Shown here: positions 24,361-35,978 of the stretch, piece by piece
Numbering within the stretch: position 1 is the first letter of the stretch
Layout: every line of letters starts with the position of its first letter
NCBI RefSeq assembly: GCF_030052815.1
Contig: NC_079510.1
Span: forward strand, 48,822,725 to 48,886,724
Source: Hevea brasiliensis
Taxonomy: Eukaryota; Streptophyta; Magnoliopsida; Malpighiales; Euphorbiaceae
DNA: 64,000 nucleotides
Direction of reading: 5' to 3'
Translations under genes and position numbers: made by a program
The notes under the pieces: model-generated
What the model saw: the letters and a program-made list of their open reading frames with translations, nothing else
Databases searched by the model: none
What the model was told of the DNA's origin: nothing

Positions 24361-24910
24361 GATGATGACAAAACTCAATTGAATCATCAATTAAGAATAA
24401 ATAAAAGTGTGCGTAAGTTTATGTATATCCAAGCAAGTTAGTATGCGGAAAATACTCCCCCTACATATATGCACACAAGTTCAAAAAAAAAAAAGTATTA
24501 TCAACTATACAAAACTCCCCCTGAATTTATGCTATAAAGCATGTTCATAAGATATTCACAATTTCAATATGCAAAATGTTAAACTTAATAGTTTGCACAT
24601 AAACATACTTCCATTTTTAAAGTATAAGCACACATCCATTCTCCCAAAACAAAAGCACACATCCATTCCATTTCAAAATATAAGCACACATCCATTTTTC
24701 CAAAACAAAAGCACACATCCATTCCATTCTCTCCCTTTTTGTCATCATCCAAAAAGGAAACAAGAGATATTAATCCAAAAAGAATCAAGTTAGCACAAAC
24801 TGAAAATCAGTAAAGTAAACAGTAGCAAACTGAAAGAGCATTCAACAACAGTAGTAAACATACTAATAAACTAAAAATGCAGATAGTAAACTAAAAATGC
24901 AGATTATTTT
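24361..24910 (-). repeat. Repeat-rich non-coding segment before the polypurine tract
   Basis: The decamer GCACACATCC occurs at 24628, 24655, 24684 and 24711, forming a tandem array with alternating 27-29 bp spacing (a 56 bp higher-order unit). Two exact copies of AGTAAACTAAAAATGCAGAT-like sequence lie near 24865-24905. Sireviruses are known to carry conserved repeats in this part of the element, so these may be element-specific signals. Confidence 0.7.
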
Positions 24911-26625
24911 CTAATCATTAAGTCTTTTACTCCTTCGAATAGCTTTGGAAGGCACCATCTTCTTCTTGGAGGGTTTAGCAGCAGGTGGCTGAGAAACTTT
25001 GTCAGCCAAAGGCTCATGCTTCTGTGGCTCATCCTCATCAAATGGGGTTTAAAGGGCAGAAGCCAGAGTCTGGTATGGATTGGACACTGTAGACTTAACT
25101 CTTTTTCTGCTTTTCTTGGCCTAAGGTGCTTCAGTTGTAGAAGGTTTAGGTGGAGCACTCTCCTACTGATCCTTTAGAGAGTCTTCCTTCTTTTGTGTAT
25201 ACTCAACTGCAGGTTCTACAATTGGCTCAGCTACAGGTTCTACAACCTGTTCACTATCATGCTCAACTACAGGTTCAACTGCAGGTTCTACAACCTGTTC
25301 ACTCTCATGTTCTACAGCAACAGTAGACTCACCAAGCCTAATACCTTCACACTCAACATTACCAAGATAAAAAACATGAGTATCATGAGTAGAGGGGTCA
25401 CCTGCAGGTACATCAGTCTCAACTTTGGTTGCGAAACCAGTTTCCTGTCCCTGCTTAAGATCTGTAATCTGTTTCTTTAACTCCTCATTTTGAGTAAGCA
25501 AATGACTTACTTTGTAATCAATAATATCCATAAATTTTCTCAGAAGTTTAATAGACTGATTGATTGAACTGAATTTCTCATTAATGAAAACTCTTAGCCC
25601 TTGAAGCTCACTCATAATCTCATTTTGAGAATCTGAACCAACTTTAGCTGTAGAAAATCCACCTTTTTCAAAATTTTTCTTTCTTCCATCAGTATCAGAA
25701 TGAATTTCTCTAAGCACAATTAAATCTTCCCTAGAACTCTCCTTAGAGACATTTATATCCAACTCTCTAAACAAGGCAGTTAAGAGATGTGCATAAGGTA
25801 ATTTACTAATCCCATAAGCCTTACACATATTCTTGAAATTAGATATGCCAAATTCATTCTTACTCTGTTAACAATATGCCACATGACACACATATCCAAG
25901 TAACTCAAATATCCATAGCTGCCAGATTTAGGACAAAATATATAATTCACCATATTGTGAATAATCTTAATGTGCTGAAAAGCTTTTGTGCTAGTGGATT
26001 TTTCACTAGTGGCAGTGTTGGCAGGAAAAACTTCACTTTCAAATTCAGCCAAGTTAAAACCTGAAACTCTAGCAACATCTCTATGAGCAGAGATTCTATT
26101 TCCATCATTCGGCAATTTTAAGGCTTTAGCAATCAATTCAATAGAAATGTCATATGCTCTGTCATTCAAAGAAACCTCAAATCTGTCTTCTTCATCAACT
26201 ACTTTTAAAGTTCTATAGAATTCTTGAACTAGTCTAGGGTAGTAAACATCAGTGCATTCACAAACATTCATCCATTCTTGAAATTCAAAGAGTTCCTTAA
26301 ATTGAAAATTAACCTGATCAAAATTATCCCATTTAATGAACTTACAGTCGAGAAGCGCTTTGTCAACAACAGAGCTCGATGATTTTGCAACACTCTTTTT
26401 GCGTTGAGTATCAATCCCACGCATTTTCCTCCCCTTTGTTTTTTTCGGTGCTGTCACAGCAGGTTCGACTTCCTTAGATGGGTCAGAGGATACACTGGCG
26501 CATTCAGTTTCTGGTATTTTCTTCTTTTCCTTCAATTTCTTCTTTAATGCGACAACAAGGAGTTCTTCAGATGAAGAAGAGGACGGCGAGGTTGCGGCTG
26601 GAGTTTTTCTCTTGGTGCGAACCAT
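24911..26625 (-). pseudogene. Third, envelope-position ORF of the Sirevirus-like element (broken)
   Basis: The frame lies downstream of pol in the same orientation, as the env-like gene of Sireviruses does. It starts at 26625 with a basic Ser- and Lys-rich segment (MVRTKRKTPAATS). From about residue 95 comes a folded-looking region (WDNFDQVNFQFKELF, YYPRLVQEFYRTLKVV, ALKLPNDGN) that resembles the putative plant transposon protein domain (Pfam PF20167 as I remember it). A frameshift lies near 25800-25830. Then come a probable coiled coil (HLLTQNEELKKQITDLKQ), an acidic repeat of VVEPxVEP units (about 25195-25310) and a Lys/Pro-rich tail ending SKAIRRSKRLND. The tail has in-frame stops near 25163, 25121 and 25049. 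I see no signal peptide or convincing membrane anchor, so calling it an envelope rests on position only. Confidence 0.7.
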
Positions 26626-27208
26626 GAATGGCGAATTTGAAACAGTGAGGTATCGGGAAAGATGGGTTCCGACGCAATGAAAAATGGGTGAGAAATTTGA
26701 GAGAGAGATAGGCGCTCTGATGAATATGGGTCACTATTAATGACAATAAAACTGGTATTAGTAATACCATAAACCAATGCAGAGGAGAGAGAGAGTCGGG
26801 TATGGCAAAAAAAAGAAAAAAAAATATTGATAGGTGACGGTTTCGTATAGCAGTGGGTAAGATTTCTTGAGTCCCGCACTTTCCCTCTTCTAGTGTACCT
26901 TATTTGAATTTTATTTTTATTTCAAATGTGTATATATATATAAAGAAAATGTGAATGGGTAAGAGCATTGATTGGCACGCAGAAAATTCAAAGCACCATC
27001 ACTTTTTGGTTTGGAATTTGAACAGTACACGATACAGTAAACTAATTTTAGGCATGCAACATTAGCATACAACTTAGTAAACTAATTTCACGAGTACAAA
27101 AATAAGTTAGCTAATGTTATTTAGAGTTTTCTTAGTAAACTAATATCACAACAAATTACTCACACATGAGATAATATGCAGATATATCAAATCAATATGA
27201 ATTGAATT
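26626..27208 (-). other. Non-coding spacer between pol and the third ORF
   Basis: Contains three copies of AGTAAACTAAT (near 27036, 27079 and 27133) plus a TA repeat near 26930. The frame at 26544-26879 overlaps the start of the third ORF and looks like chance. The spacer may hold the promoter or splice acceptor used for the third ORF, which cannot be shown from sequence alone. Confidence 0.5.
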
Positions 27209-30200
27209 TCACGCAAGTGGTTCACTCATGCCAATTTCCCTTCTAATTTTATAAAAAGTTTCCTCATTAAGTGGTTTTGTAAAAATATCAGCAAGTTGAT
27301 TTTCAGATGCAACAAATTCAATTTTGATATCTCCATTTTGAACATGATCTCTAATAAAATGATGTCTAATCTCAATATGTTTTGTTTTTAAATGTTAGAC
27401 TGGATTTTTGTTCAAGTTTATGGTACTTGTGCTGTCACACCTAATTGGAACAAGATTATATTTTAAACCAAAATCCTCCAATTGTTATTTCATCCATAAA
27501 TTTTGAGCAACAAAACTACCAGCAACTATATATTCAGCCTCAGCTGTAGACAGAGCCACTGAAGTTTGTTTCTTACTGTGCCAAGAAACTAGTGCAAGAC
27601 CAAGAAATTGACAAGTACCTGAAATATTTTTTCTATCCAATCTACTTTCAGCAAAATCTGAATCACTATAACCAACAAGATTAAATGATTTACATTTTTG
27701 ATACCATAAATCAATTGAGTGTGTGCCAATGAGGTATTTGAAGATTCTTTTAACTGCACTTAGATGGGATTCTTTTGGACATGATTGAAATCTTGCACAC
27801 AAACAAACACTAAAATGTATGTCTAGTCTAGATGCAGTAAGATACAAAGGAGAGCCAATCATACCTCTATAAAGCTTTTTATCTACTTCTTTACCTTTTT
27901 CATCATTGTCCATTTTAATTGTTAAACTCATAGGAGTGCCCATGCTCTTCAAATCTTCCATTTTAAATTTCTTCAACATATCCTTGATGTACTTTGATTG
28001 ATTTATGAAGATGCCATCTTTCATTTGCTTAATTTGAAGTCCAAGGAAGAAAATGAGCTCCCCCATCATGCTCATCTCAAATTCATTCTGCATAATCTTA
28101 GAAAATTTCTTGCAAAGAGATTCTTTAGTAGCACCAAAGATTATATCATCAACATATATTTGCACAATGAGCATATCATTATGATGCTTCTTAACAAAAA
28201 GTGTTGTGTCCACTTTGCCTCTTTGGAAATCATTTTAAAAAAGCAATTTACTAAGCCTTTCATACCATGCTCTAGGAGCTTGTTTTAAACCATATAAAGC
28301 TTTAGTAAGTTTATAAACATGATTTGGATGCTCATGATTTTCAAAGCCCAGAGGTTGTGCAACATACATTTCCTCATTAATATAACCATTTAAAAATGCA
28401 CTCTTAACATCCATTTGATAAAACATAAAATCCTTGTAACATGCAAAGGCACACAACATTCTAATAGCTTCAATTCTAGCAACCGAAGCAAAGGTTTCAT
28501 CAAAATCAATACCTTCCTCTTGGTTGTAGCCTTGAGCCACTAGTCTAGCTTTGTTTCTAACAACATTGCCTTTTTCATCTATTTTGTTTCTAAAAACCCA
28601 TTTAGTACTAATAATTGAATGATTTTTGGGTTTAGGCACCAAATTCCAAACTTTGTTTCTCTCAAATTAATTGAGTTCTTCTTGCATGGCAAGAATCCAA
28701 CTTTCATCATTTTGAGCTTCTTCAAAATATTTAGGTTTAATTTGTGAAACAAAGGCAACATTACCAAAATATTTTCTCAATTGTGCTCTAATCATCATCC
28801 TTTGAGATGGATCATCAATGATGTCTTCTTAGGGATGATTTCTATGGAATCTCCATTCTTTAGGTGAATCTTCATGTTGGGGCTCATTCACCTGTAATTC
28901 TTCTAAATTTGGCATTTCTTCTTTGATTTGATCATTGTTGGCATTATGGACATCTATTGTGGTATCTCCTTGAGTTTCTTCATCTTTGTCATCAATTTGT
29001 TCCATTTCTTGACTTGATTTTACATTATCTTTTCCAAACACAAGCTCATTATTATCATTAAAAACATCTTTCCTTCTAATAGAAGGGTTAGCCTCATCAA
29101 ACAAAACATAAATAGTTTCCTCAATAGCTAACGTTCTTCTATTAAATACCCTATATGCTTTACTCTTTGTTGAATACCCAAGAAAGATTCCTTCATCGGA
29201 TTTAGCATCAAATTTCTTCAAGTTATCCTTCTTGTCATTTAAAATATAACACTTACATCCAAATGCTTTGAAATATGAAATATTTGGTTTTCTTCCTTTC
29301 CAAAGCTCATAGGGGGTCTTTTTCAAAATTGGTCTAATCAAAACTCTATTCAACACATAGCAAGAAGTATTAATAGTTTCAGCCCAAAAATACTTTGGCA
29401 AATTATTTTCATTCAACATGGTTCTTGTCATTTCTTACAAAGTCTTATTTTTCTTTTCTACAACCCCATTTTGTTGTGGTTTCTAGGAGCTGAAAAATTA
29501 TGGTTGATTCCATGTTTATCACAATATTTCTCAAATAAATGATTTTCAAATTGAGTTCCATGATCAGTCCTTATAAATGTGATGCAAAACCCTTTTCATT
29601 TTGAACCATTTTACTAAAAGAGGTGAATTTCTCAAAAGTTTCATCTTTGTGAGTAAGAAAGAATGTCCATGTATATCTTGAATAGTCATCAACTATAACT
29701 AAAGCATATGTCTTCCCACCAAGACTAGCAGGAGACATGGGTCCAAACAAATCAAGATGAAGCAATTCTAATGGCCTAGTGTTAGAAACAATATTTTTAG
29801 ATTTAAAGGATGCTCTTGTATGCTTTCCTAGTGCACATGCCCTACATTGAAATTCATTTTCATAATAAATCTTAGGAAGACCTTTAATAAGTTTTTTCTT
29901 AGACAATTTTGAGAGTGTATGCATGCTTGCATGTCCTAATCTTCTATGCCATAAATAACTAGAATTATCAAAAGATACTAGACATGTACCATGATTAGTT
30001 TCAAAGTTATTCATGTCAAGCAAGTAAACATTATTAGATCTATTGGCAATGAACAATGTGTCATTATCTAAGTTATTGATTGTACAAAGAGAATAAGTGA
30101 ACTTTACCTCAAAACTTTTATCACAAAGTTAGCTTACACTTAGCAAGTTGTATTTCAAACCTTCAACAAGTGACACATTTTTAATGTACGGTTTGGTTCC

Positions 30201-30383
30201 AATTGTGCCATTCCCAATTATTTTTACTTTTCCTTTATCTCCAAATTTCACATGTCCTCCTTCTACCATTGTGATTTTTGAAAACTTGTCCTTTTCACCA
30301 GTCATGTGCTTTGAACAACCACTATCTATATACCATTTTTTACTTTCCTTCATCCCTTTGAAACAAACCTGAAATTTAATCAT
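27209..30383 (-). pseudogene. Inner element pol: protease, integrase, RT, RNase H (broken)
   Basis: From right to left: protease core WYIDSGCSKHMTG (about 30330), the pre-integrase zinc region WHRRLGHASMHTLSKL with CxxC-type Cys (about 29830-29970), and integrase LLHLDLFGPM and VIVDDYSRYTWTFFL. Then come the integrase tail with YELWKGRKPNISYFKAFGCKCY (about 29260), RT with [12 protein letters not shown] and [13 protein letters not shown], catalytic YVDDIIFG (about 28150), and RNase H with SWHSKKQTSVALSTAEAEYI. The end reads FTKPLNEETFYKIRREIGM, with a stop at 27209-27211. Frames break between 30056 and 29431, and several in-frame stops occur (for example near 28828, 28214 and 27482), so no full polyprotein can be made. 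It is otherwise a complete copia pol in order and length. Confidence 0.9.
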
Positions 30384-32147
30384 TTAGCTTTAGGTACCCA
30401 AGCAACTTTGGGTCCTTGGGGGTTAGTGACCTTAGGTAAGGTTCCCTTTGGCACCCATACCTTCTTTACCTTAAGAAGACCCTTATTAAGTGCACAAGAA
30501 CTAATCATATGACCTCTTTTATTGCAATAATAACATGTGACATTAGGCAAGGAGGATGTAGATGCTTTAATGACATGATTCTTATATTTACCATAGTTCA
30601 TGAAACCATCAAAACCAATTCTATATTTTTCATTTGAAATTCTTTGATTTCCAAGAAGTACATCTAGAGTTTCTTTTCTTTTTGTAAATTTTTCCAAATC
30701 ATTTATCAAAGATTCTATTTTAGCTTCAAGAACTTTATTTTTCTCAATGAGCTTTTCACAAGTTTCTTTTGAGATTTTCAACTCTAAATCTAGCTCTTTA
30801 AACAAAATAATTTATCCTTTGTTAAATTTATTTTCTTTATACACATTGGACATGGCAATATTTTGTGATCTCAATGATTCAATTTCTAAATTCATTTTAG
30901 TGCACTTTCTTTTATAGTTTCTATACTCATTATATACTTTAGCAAATGCAAGTTTAAGTTCCTCTACATTAGGAGATTCAATAAAGTTTACCTTATTATC
31001 ACTTTCTTTTTCCTTTTGTGAACTTTCGACTTTCTCTTCAAATGCCATCATACAAAGGTGAGCAGTCTCCTTGTCACTTGATTCATCATTTGAAGATTCT
31101 TCACTGTTGCTCCATACTACTTTCATAGTTTTCTTACTCCTGTCTTCTTTTCCTTTCTTCTTTTTGAGCAATGGACATTACATGTCCTGGTTTGTAACAC
31201 TCATAACATACAACTTCTTCTTTTGAATCCTTGAAACGTTTATCCTTGGGAGTATGCTTTTTCAAGAATTTCTTGTATTTACTTCCTCCCTTCTTGAAAG
31301 CTCTTTTGAATTTCCTTTCAAGCATAGCCATTTCATCATCATCATCACTTGAAGCACTTGAGTTGTCACTTGAGTCAACTTTAAGTGCAACTCCTTTCTT
31401 CTTATCTTCATCCTTATTTGACTTGAGAGCAATGTTTTTCTTCTTCTTTTGCTCATTTTCAACTTCATCTTTCTTATATACCATCTCATGTGCAATGAGA
31501 GATCCAATGAGTTCATCACAGGTGAATGTTTTAAAATCTTTGGTATCTTGGATAACTGTAGTCTTTGCTTTCCAAGATTTTGGAAGTGATCTAAGAATTT
31601 TCTTCACAAGTTCAGCTTCCTCAAATCTTTTATCAAGTGTTTTAAGAAGATTGACAAAATCGGTAAACCTTGTACTCATATCCGCAATTGATTCTCCTGG
31701 CTTCATTTCAAATAGCTCATAATCTCGGATAAGGAGGTTTGCTTTGGACTCCTTGATGACATCCGTTCCTTTATAAGTGACCTCAAGCTTTTCCCAAATT
31801 TCCTTAGCAGATTGACATCCTGAAACACGATTGTATTCATTAAGGTCAAGTGAGCAGTGTAAAATATTAATAGCTTTAGCATTTACAGAAATTTTCTTCC
31901 AATCATTGTCATCATATTCATCTTCATTTTTAGGAACTTTAGTATTTCCTTGACCATTCTTTTGAGAAACATGTGGACCATTTTTAATAATTCTCCATGC
32001 ATCAATATCTATAGATTGTATGAAATTTCTCATTCTCACTTTCCAAAATGAGTAATTAGTGCCATTAAAGAGTAGTGGTCTAGTAATTGAGTAGCTTTCA
32101 GCTAGTGGTGCAGGTATACCGGCAGTGTTACTAGATGAACCAGCCAT
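30384..32147 (-). pseudogene. Inner element gag (broken)
   Basis: Starts at 32147 (MAGSSSNTAG) with the copia gag core RPLLFNGTNYSFWKVRMRNF and AKEIWEKLEVTYKGT (UBN2-type capsid region). A Lys-rich linker leads to a first zinc knuckle at about 31190-31230, CYECYKPGH, whose last Cys is lost where the frame shifts. A charged, probably coiled segment follows. A second knuckle near 30510, CYYCNKRGHMISSC, keeps all CCHC residues. A TAA at about 30806 splits the frame where a CAA codon would keep it open. The PBS lies 44 bp upstream of the start. Confidence 0.87.
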
Positions 32148-32190
32148 TGGGGATCACTCCAAGGTTGTGACACCTTAAGCAAGAGAGACA

Positions 32191-32203
32191 GGCTCCGATA
32201 CCA
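32191..32203 (-). other. Primer-binding site of the inner element (initiator tRNA-Met)
   Basis: TGGTATCGGAGCC in element sense lies three bases inside the 5' LTR and matches the usual tRNA-iMet complement TGGTATCAGAGCC at all but one position. Confidence 0.88.
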
Positions 32204-32206
32204 ATC

Positions 32207-33605
32207 TGTTGTCCCAAAATAGTCTAAGAGGGGGGGTGAATTGGACTTTACAATTTTTTGGCCCTTACTTGTAGCCTAATAAAAATTTGTGGCTTTGTTC
32301 AACTAGGTGCTCCTTTATATATAGTGAAAGTGATATGTGTTTTAATAATGTGTCCCTAAATTGCAATTCAAGCTTCAATCAATATTTATAGCAATTTTTA
32401 ACATAGCATGCATCACAAAATATTCAACTAATTTCTCAACCTACTCAATATATCCTCAATTATATCAACTCAATCTATTCAATCAACATTCAATATCATG
32501 CATAGAAATTAAATTTCATAAAAGTAAAGAGATTAAGGTTAGAGAGATCAAACACAATAATTTTTATAGTGTTCGACTTAACTAGCCTACATCCACTCTC
32601 TCAAAGAATCCTCTTTGAGTCTTCTCTCCACTATTTGCGCTTTTAAAGGCAAGAGACCAAAAGCCCTTTACAACTTTTTCAACACCAAGCTTTTACCAAG
32701 GTAGCTTGAACCCTTGATAAGTGCTATCTCAAGCACTCACACTCTCAAGCTTCAATAGGTGCTTGTACAACCTCTCTTAAATGCAATTTAATGTTTTAAC
32801 ACTCACTCTCACTCAATACAAATCAAACTATAAAGAAGAGATGAGTTGATTTGCCAATGGTAGCTCAAACACTTTAAAGCTCTTGAATGAAAGCAATAAA
32901 TGAAAAATCAAGATTGGAGTGCAAATGTAAGCTTTCATCAAGTGTAAAATGAAGTAAAGAAGGTGTATTTATAGTCCCAATTCATTTTAAACCATTTGAA
33001 ACCTTGTTGGAATGTTATACACTTTGTTCTAGGCAAAATAGCCATTATTTTGTCTTTTTGTACAAAGTTGAGCAACTCTGATTATTTAGCAAACTAATGA
33101 AATTTTGGCGACAGTAGTAAATTAGTTAGCAAACTAATATTTTAGCAAACACATTAGCAAACTAATATTTTAGCAAACTAATTTACGAGATGCCTGTTTC
33201 AACTTGTAATCTTTAAAAATCTAATTCAGACCTTAAGAAAAATACATATTCCGATAGCAATATCCAAGGTCATGATGAGAGAAAATAATAAAAAAAAATT
33301 TAATTTTAAGCTCAATTTGACTAAACTTTCATTTATTCTTTTTACACAAGTTCTAAGACTCAATTCTTAACTCTATGACTTTCATACTTTTACTTTGAGT
33401 TTTAGCTTTCATAATATTTTTCTTTCTCAACTTTGACTCATCTTGAGATGCCTTTGAGTATTCTTCTTCCTTAGATGCAACTTCAAAGATTCTTCATGAA
33501 TAAGAGAAAGAATCTACACATCACTTAAAATTGAGTTAGATAGATTATATTTGAGTTTTGTTATCATCAAAATCAATGCTTATTTTGAGCTACACGGGGT
33601 CAACA
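32207..33605 (-). repeat. 5' LTR of the inner Sirevirus-like element (1399 bp)
   Basis: It pairs with 22975-24346. It is 27 bp longer mainly because the unit carrying GCAAACTAATATTTTA is repeated once more near 33125-33185. Confidence 0.9.
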
Positions 33606-33610
33606 CTTCT
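33606..33610. repeat. Target-site duplication CTTCT (right copy, inner copia)
   Basis: It matches 22970-22974. Removing the inner element and one CTTCT rejoins the outer pol reading frame. Confidence 0.8.
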
Positions 33611-35978
33611 TCATGAAGAAAACCATATCTCACTGGTGGGTGAGATATCCTGGTTGATCTGCGAGGAATAGTTGTAGATGTTTCATCAATAGGTGCAGAT
33701 TGACTAGATGGATCCATATCCATCTGATCTATTGGTTGGTCATAATTCTCCAATTCTAACTCTAATTGCCTTCCTTTGCCTCCTTCTTGAACAAACTGTT
33801 GTTCAAGAAATGTGGTATCTCTACTTACCACAACCTTTTGTGATGTAAGCAAATAAAAATAATATCCAAAACTATCTTTTGGATATCCAACAAATCGATC
33901 ATTTTCTGATCTGGTTTCCAATTTATCAGTGTTTAGCTTTTTGATATAAGCTGGACAACCCCAAATCTTAACATGCTTAAGACTTGGTTTTCTTCCATGC
34001 CATATCTCATAAGGTGTGAAAGATACTGATTTCGATGGAATCCTATTCAGAATATGCAAAGCTGATTCTAATGCAAATCCCCAAAAGGAGATTGGCATAT
34101 CAATATAGCTCATCATACTATGTACCATATCCAATAGGGTACGATTTCTTCTTTTAGATACACCATTCAGCTGTGGTGTTCCTGAAGGAGTCAGCTGAGA
34201 AACAATGCCATGCTCTTTCAAGTATTCATCAAATTCAGTACTCAAGTATTCACCTTCAAGATCTGACCGAAGAGCTTTAATACTTTTTCCTATTTGATTT
34301 TCTACTTCAGATTTAAATTCTTTGAACTTTTCAAAGGATTCATGTTTGTATTTTATCAAATACAAATACCCAAACCTTGATTTATCATCAGTAAAGGTAA
34401 TAAAATAATGAAAATCACTTCTAGCCATTTCTCTAAATGGGCCACATACATTACTATGTATTAGCTTCAAAATATTTTCAGCTCTTAGCCCTTGTCCAAC
34501 AAAGGGTGATCTGGTCATTTTACCTTGACGACAGGATTCAAAAGTTGGAGTAGGTTCAGAACCCAATGAGGATAGAATCCTCATTTTCTCCAGTTTTGTA
34601 ATCCTATCTTCTGCAACATGACCTAATCTTGAGTGCCAAATATATTTTGTACTTGAGATGATTTTCACCATGGCATTACATTCATTTAGATTACTTGCAT
34701 TTAATTTGCGTTTGTCATTATTATCCAAATAATAAAGACCATCATGCATATAACCCGATCCAACATATTTATTTCCAAAATAAATATTGCAAACATCATC
34801 TGTGAACTGAAATTCATAACCATCTCTAGTCAAACTAGATATAGAAATGATGTTCTTAGAAGCATCAGGTACATATAAAAAATTATTCAAACACAAAACA
34901 TGTCCAGATATGTAAAAAGATTTAGATCCTGTGGCTAAAGCTTCAACAGTTGAGCCATCACCAATCCGGAGTCTAACATCTCGAGAACGCAAGCCGCTAC
35001 TATTTGCTATTTCCTGCATATCATAAGAAATGTGAGAACTGGCACCAGTTTCTAAAACCCAAGCTGTAGATGAACTATGAGCATCATCAACATATAAATA
35101 ATAAGATATAGACATACTTTCTGAAGGTGTATCCTTCTTGTCCTTCAGAAAAGCAAGATACTCTGGGTAGTTCCTTTTCCAGTGCCCATCCTGTTGGCAG
35201 TGGAAACACTTTCCTTTGCCTCCGTCAGCTTTAGTCTTTCCTTTCTGTTTAGCTATCTTCTTGGAAGGACCAGGAATTTGAGGTTTCTTTTTGTTATTGC
35301 CCTTCTTCTTGTTGGACTTTCCAGCAGAAGAAGATGCAATCAAAGCTACCTCTTTTCCTTTATTGCTCAGCATATTCTTTTGGGCAATAACCAACATATT
35401 GAGTAAACTAGCCAAGGTGCATTCCTGCTTAGTCATATGAAAATTTATCACAAAATTCCCAAATGACTCAGGTAGGGACTGAATGATCAAATCCGTCTAC
35501 AGTTGGAAATCCATGTTAAAGTCAAGATGTTCTAGCTGCTCAATCAGCCGAATCATCTCGTGGACATGATCCCCAATATTTTGTCCCTCAAACATCCTCA
35601 TGCGAAATAGCTGCCTAGATATCTCATACCTGGCATTCCTGCTATGTTCACCATACAACTCTTATAGGTGAATGAGGATTTCACTCACACTCTGCATGTT
35701 CTCATGTTGCTTCTATAACTCATTACTCATAGAAGCAAGCATATAACACTTGGCTCTCATATCATGCTCCTTCCACTTGTCCAAAGTTTCATGTTCCTCT
35801 TGAGTGGCCTCTGGAGGTAAGGGGCCAGGAACATTTAAGTCTATAACACATCCAATATGTTCAAGGTTAGGACAAGTTTCAAATTTCTTAGCCAATCAGA
35901 GAGATTAGGTCCTGTCAACCTATTGCGATCAAGTATGCTTGCAAGGATATTGGGTGGTGGTGGTTATGGTGTGCTCAT
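33611..35978 (-). pseudogene. Outer copia gag-pol, 5' half: gag, protease, integrase (broken)
   Basis: The ATG at 35976-35978 opens a frame with ILASILDRNRLTGPN and SDWLRNLK, typical of copia gag. An in-frame TAA already lies at codon 5, and others fall near 35665 and 35500. From 35490 a 636-codon frame stays open. It has the zinc knuckle CFHCQQDGHWKRNYP (last Cys changed to Tyr), a protease motif with ETGASSH where DTGAS is normal, the pre-integrase HSRLGHVAEDRITKL, and integrase regions YFITFTDDKSRFGYLYL and SFWGFALESALHILNRIPSK. It ends near the basic segment RRSTRISHPPVRYGF, where the inner element inserted. The lost Cys and catalytic Asp mean that gag and protease would not work even without the stops. 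Confidence 0.88.

Larger units (their letters stand above)
22975..33605 (-). mobile_element. Inner Sirevirus-like Ty1/copia retrotransposon, 10.6 kb, nested in the outer element
   Basis: Minus-strand element: 5' LTR 32207-33605, PBS 32191-32203, gag from 32147, pol to 27209, a third ORF 26625-24911, polypurine tract 24347-24360 and 3' LTR 24346-22975. LTR ends are TGTTGAC...GACAACA. The gag N-terminus (RPLLFNGTNYSFWKVRMRNF), the two zinc knuckles, the long element and the extra ORF in the envelope position all fit the Sirevirus (SIRE/Maximus) lineage. All genes carry stops or frameshifts. LTRs differ by about 4% over the first ~400 bp, younger than the outer element. Confidence 0.92.

Noticed and set aside
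26544..26879. Frame of 111 codons before the third ORF of the inner element
   Set aside because: It overlaps the third ORF in another frame, has no recognisable feature and lies in the presumed untranslated leader.
31231..31722. 163-codon plus-strand frame antisense to the inner gag
   Set aside because: Its Ser/Leu/Phe composition is what the Lys- and Glu-rich gag gives when read on the other strand. It has no domain of its own.
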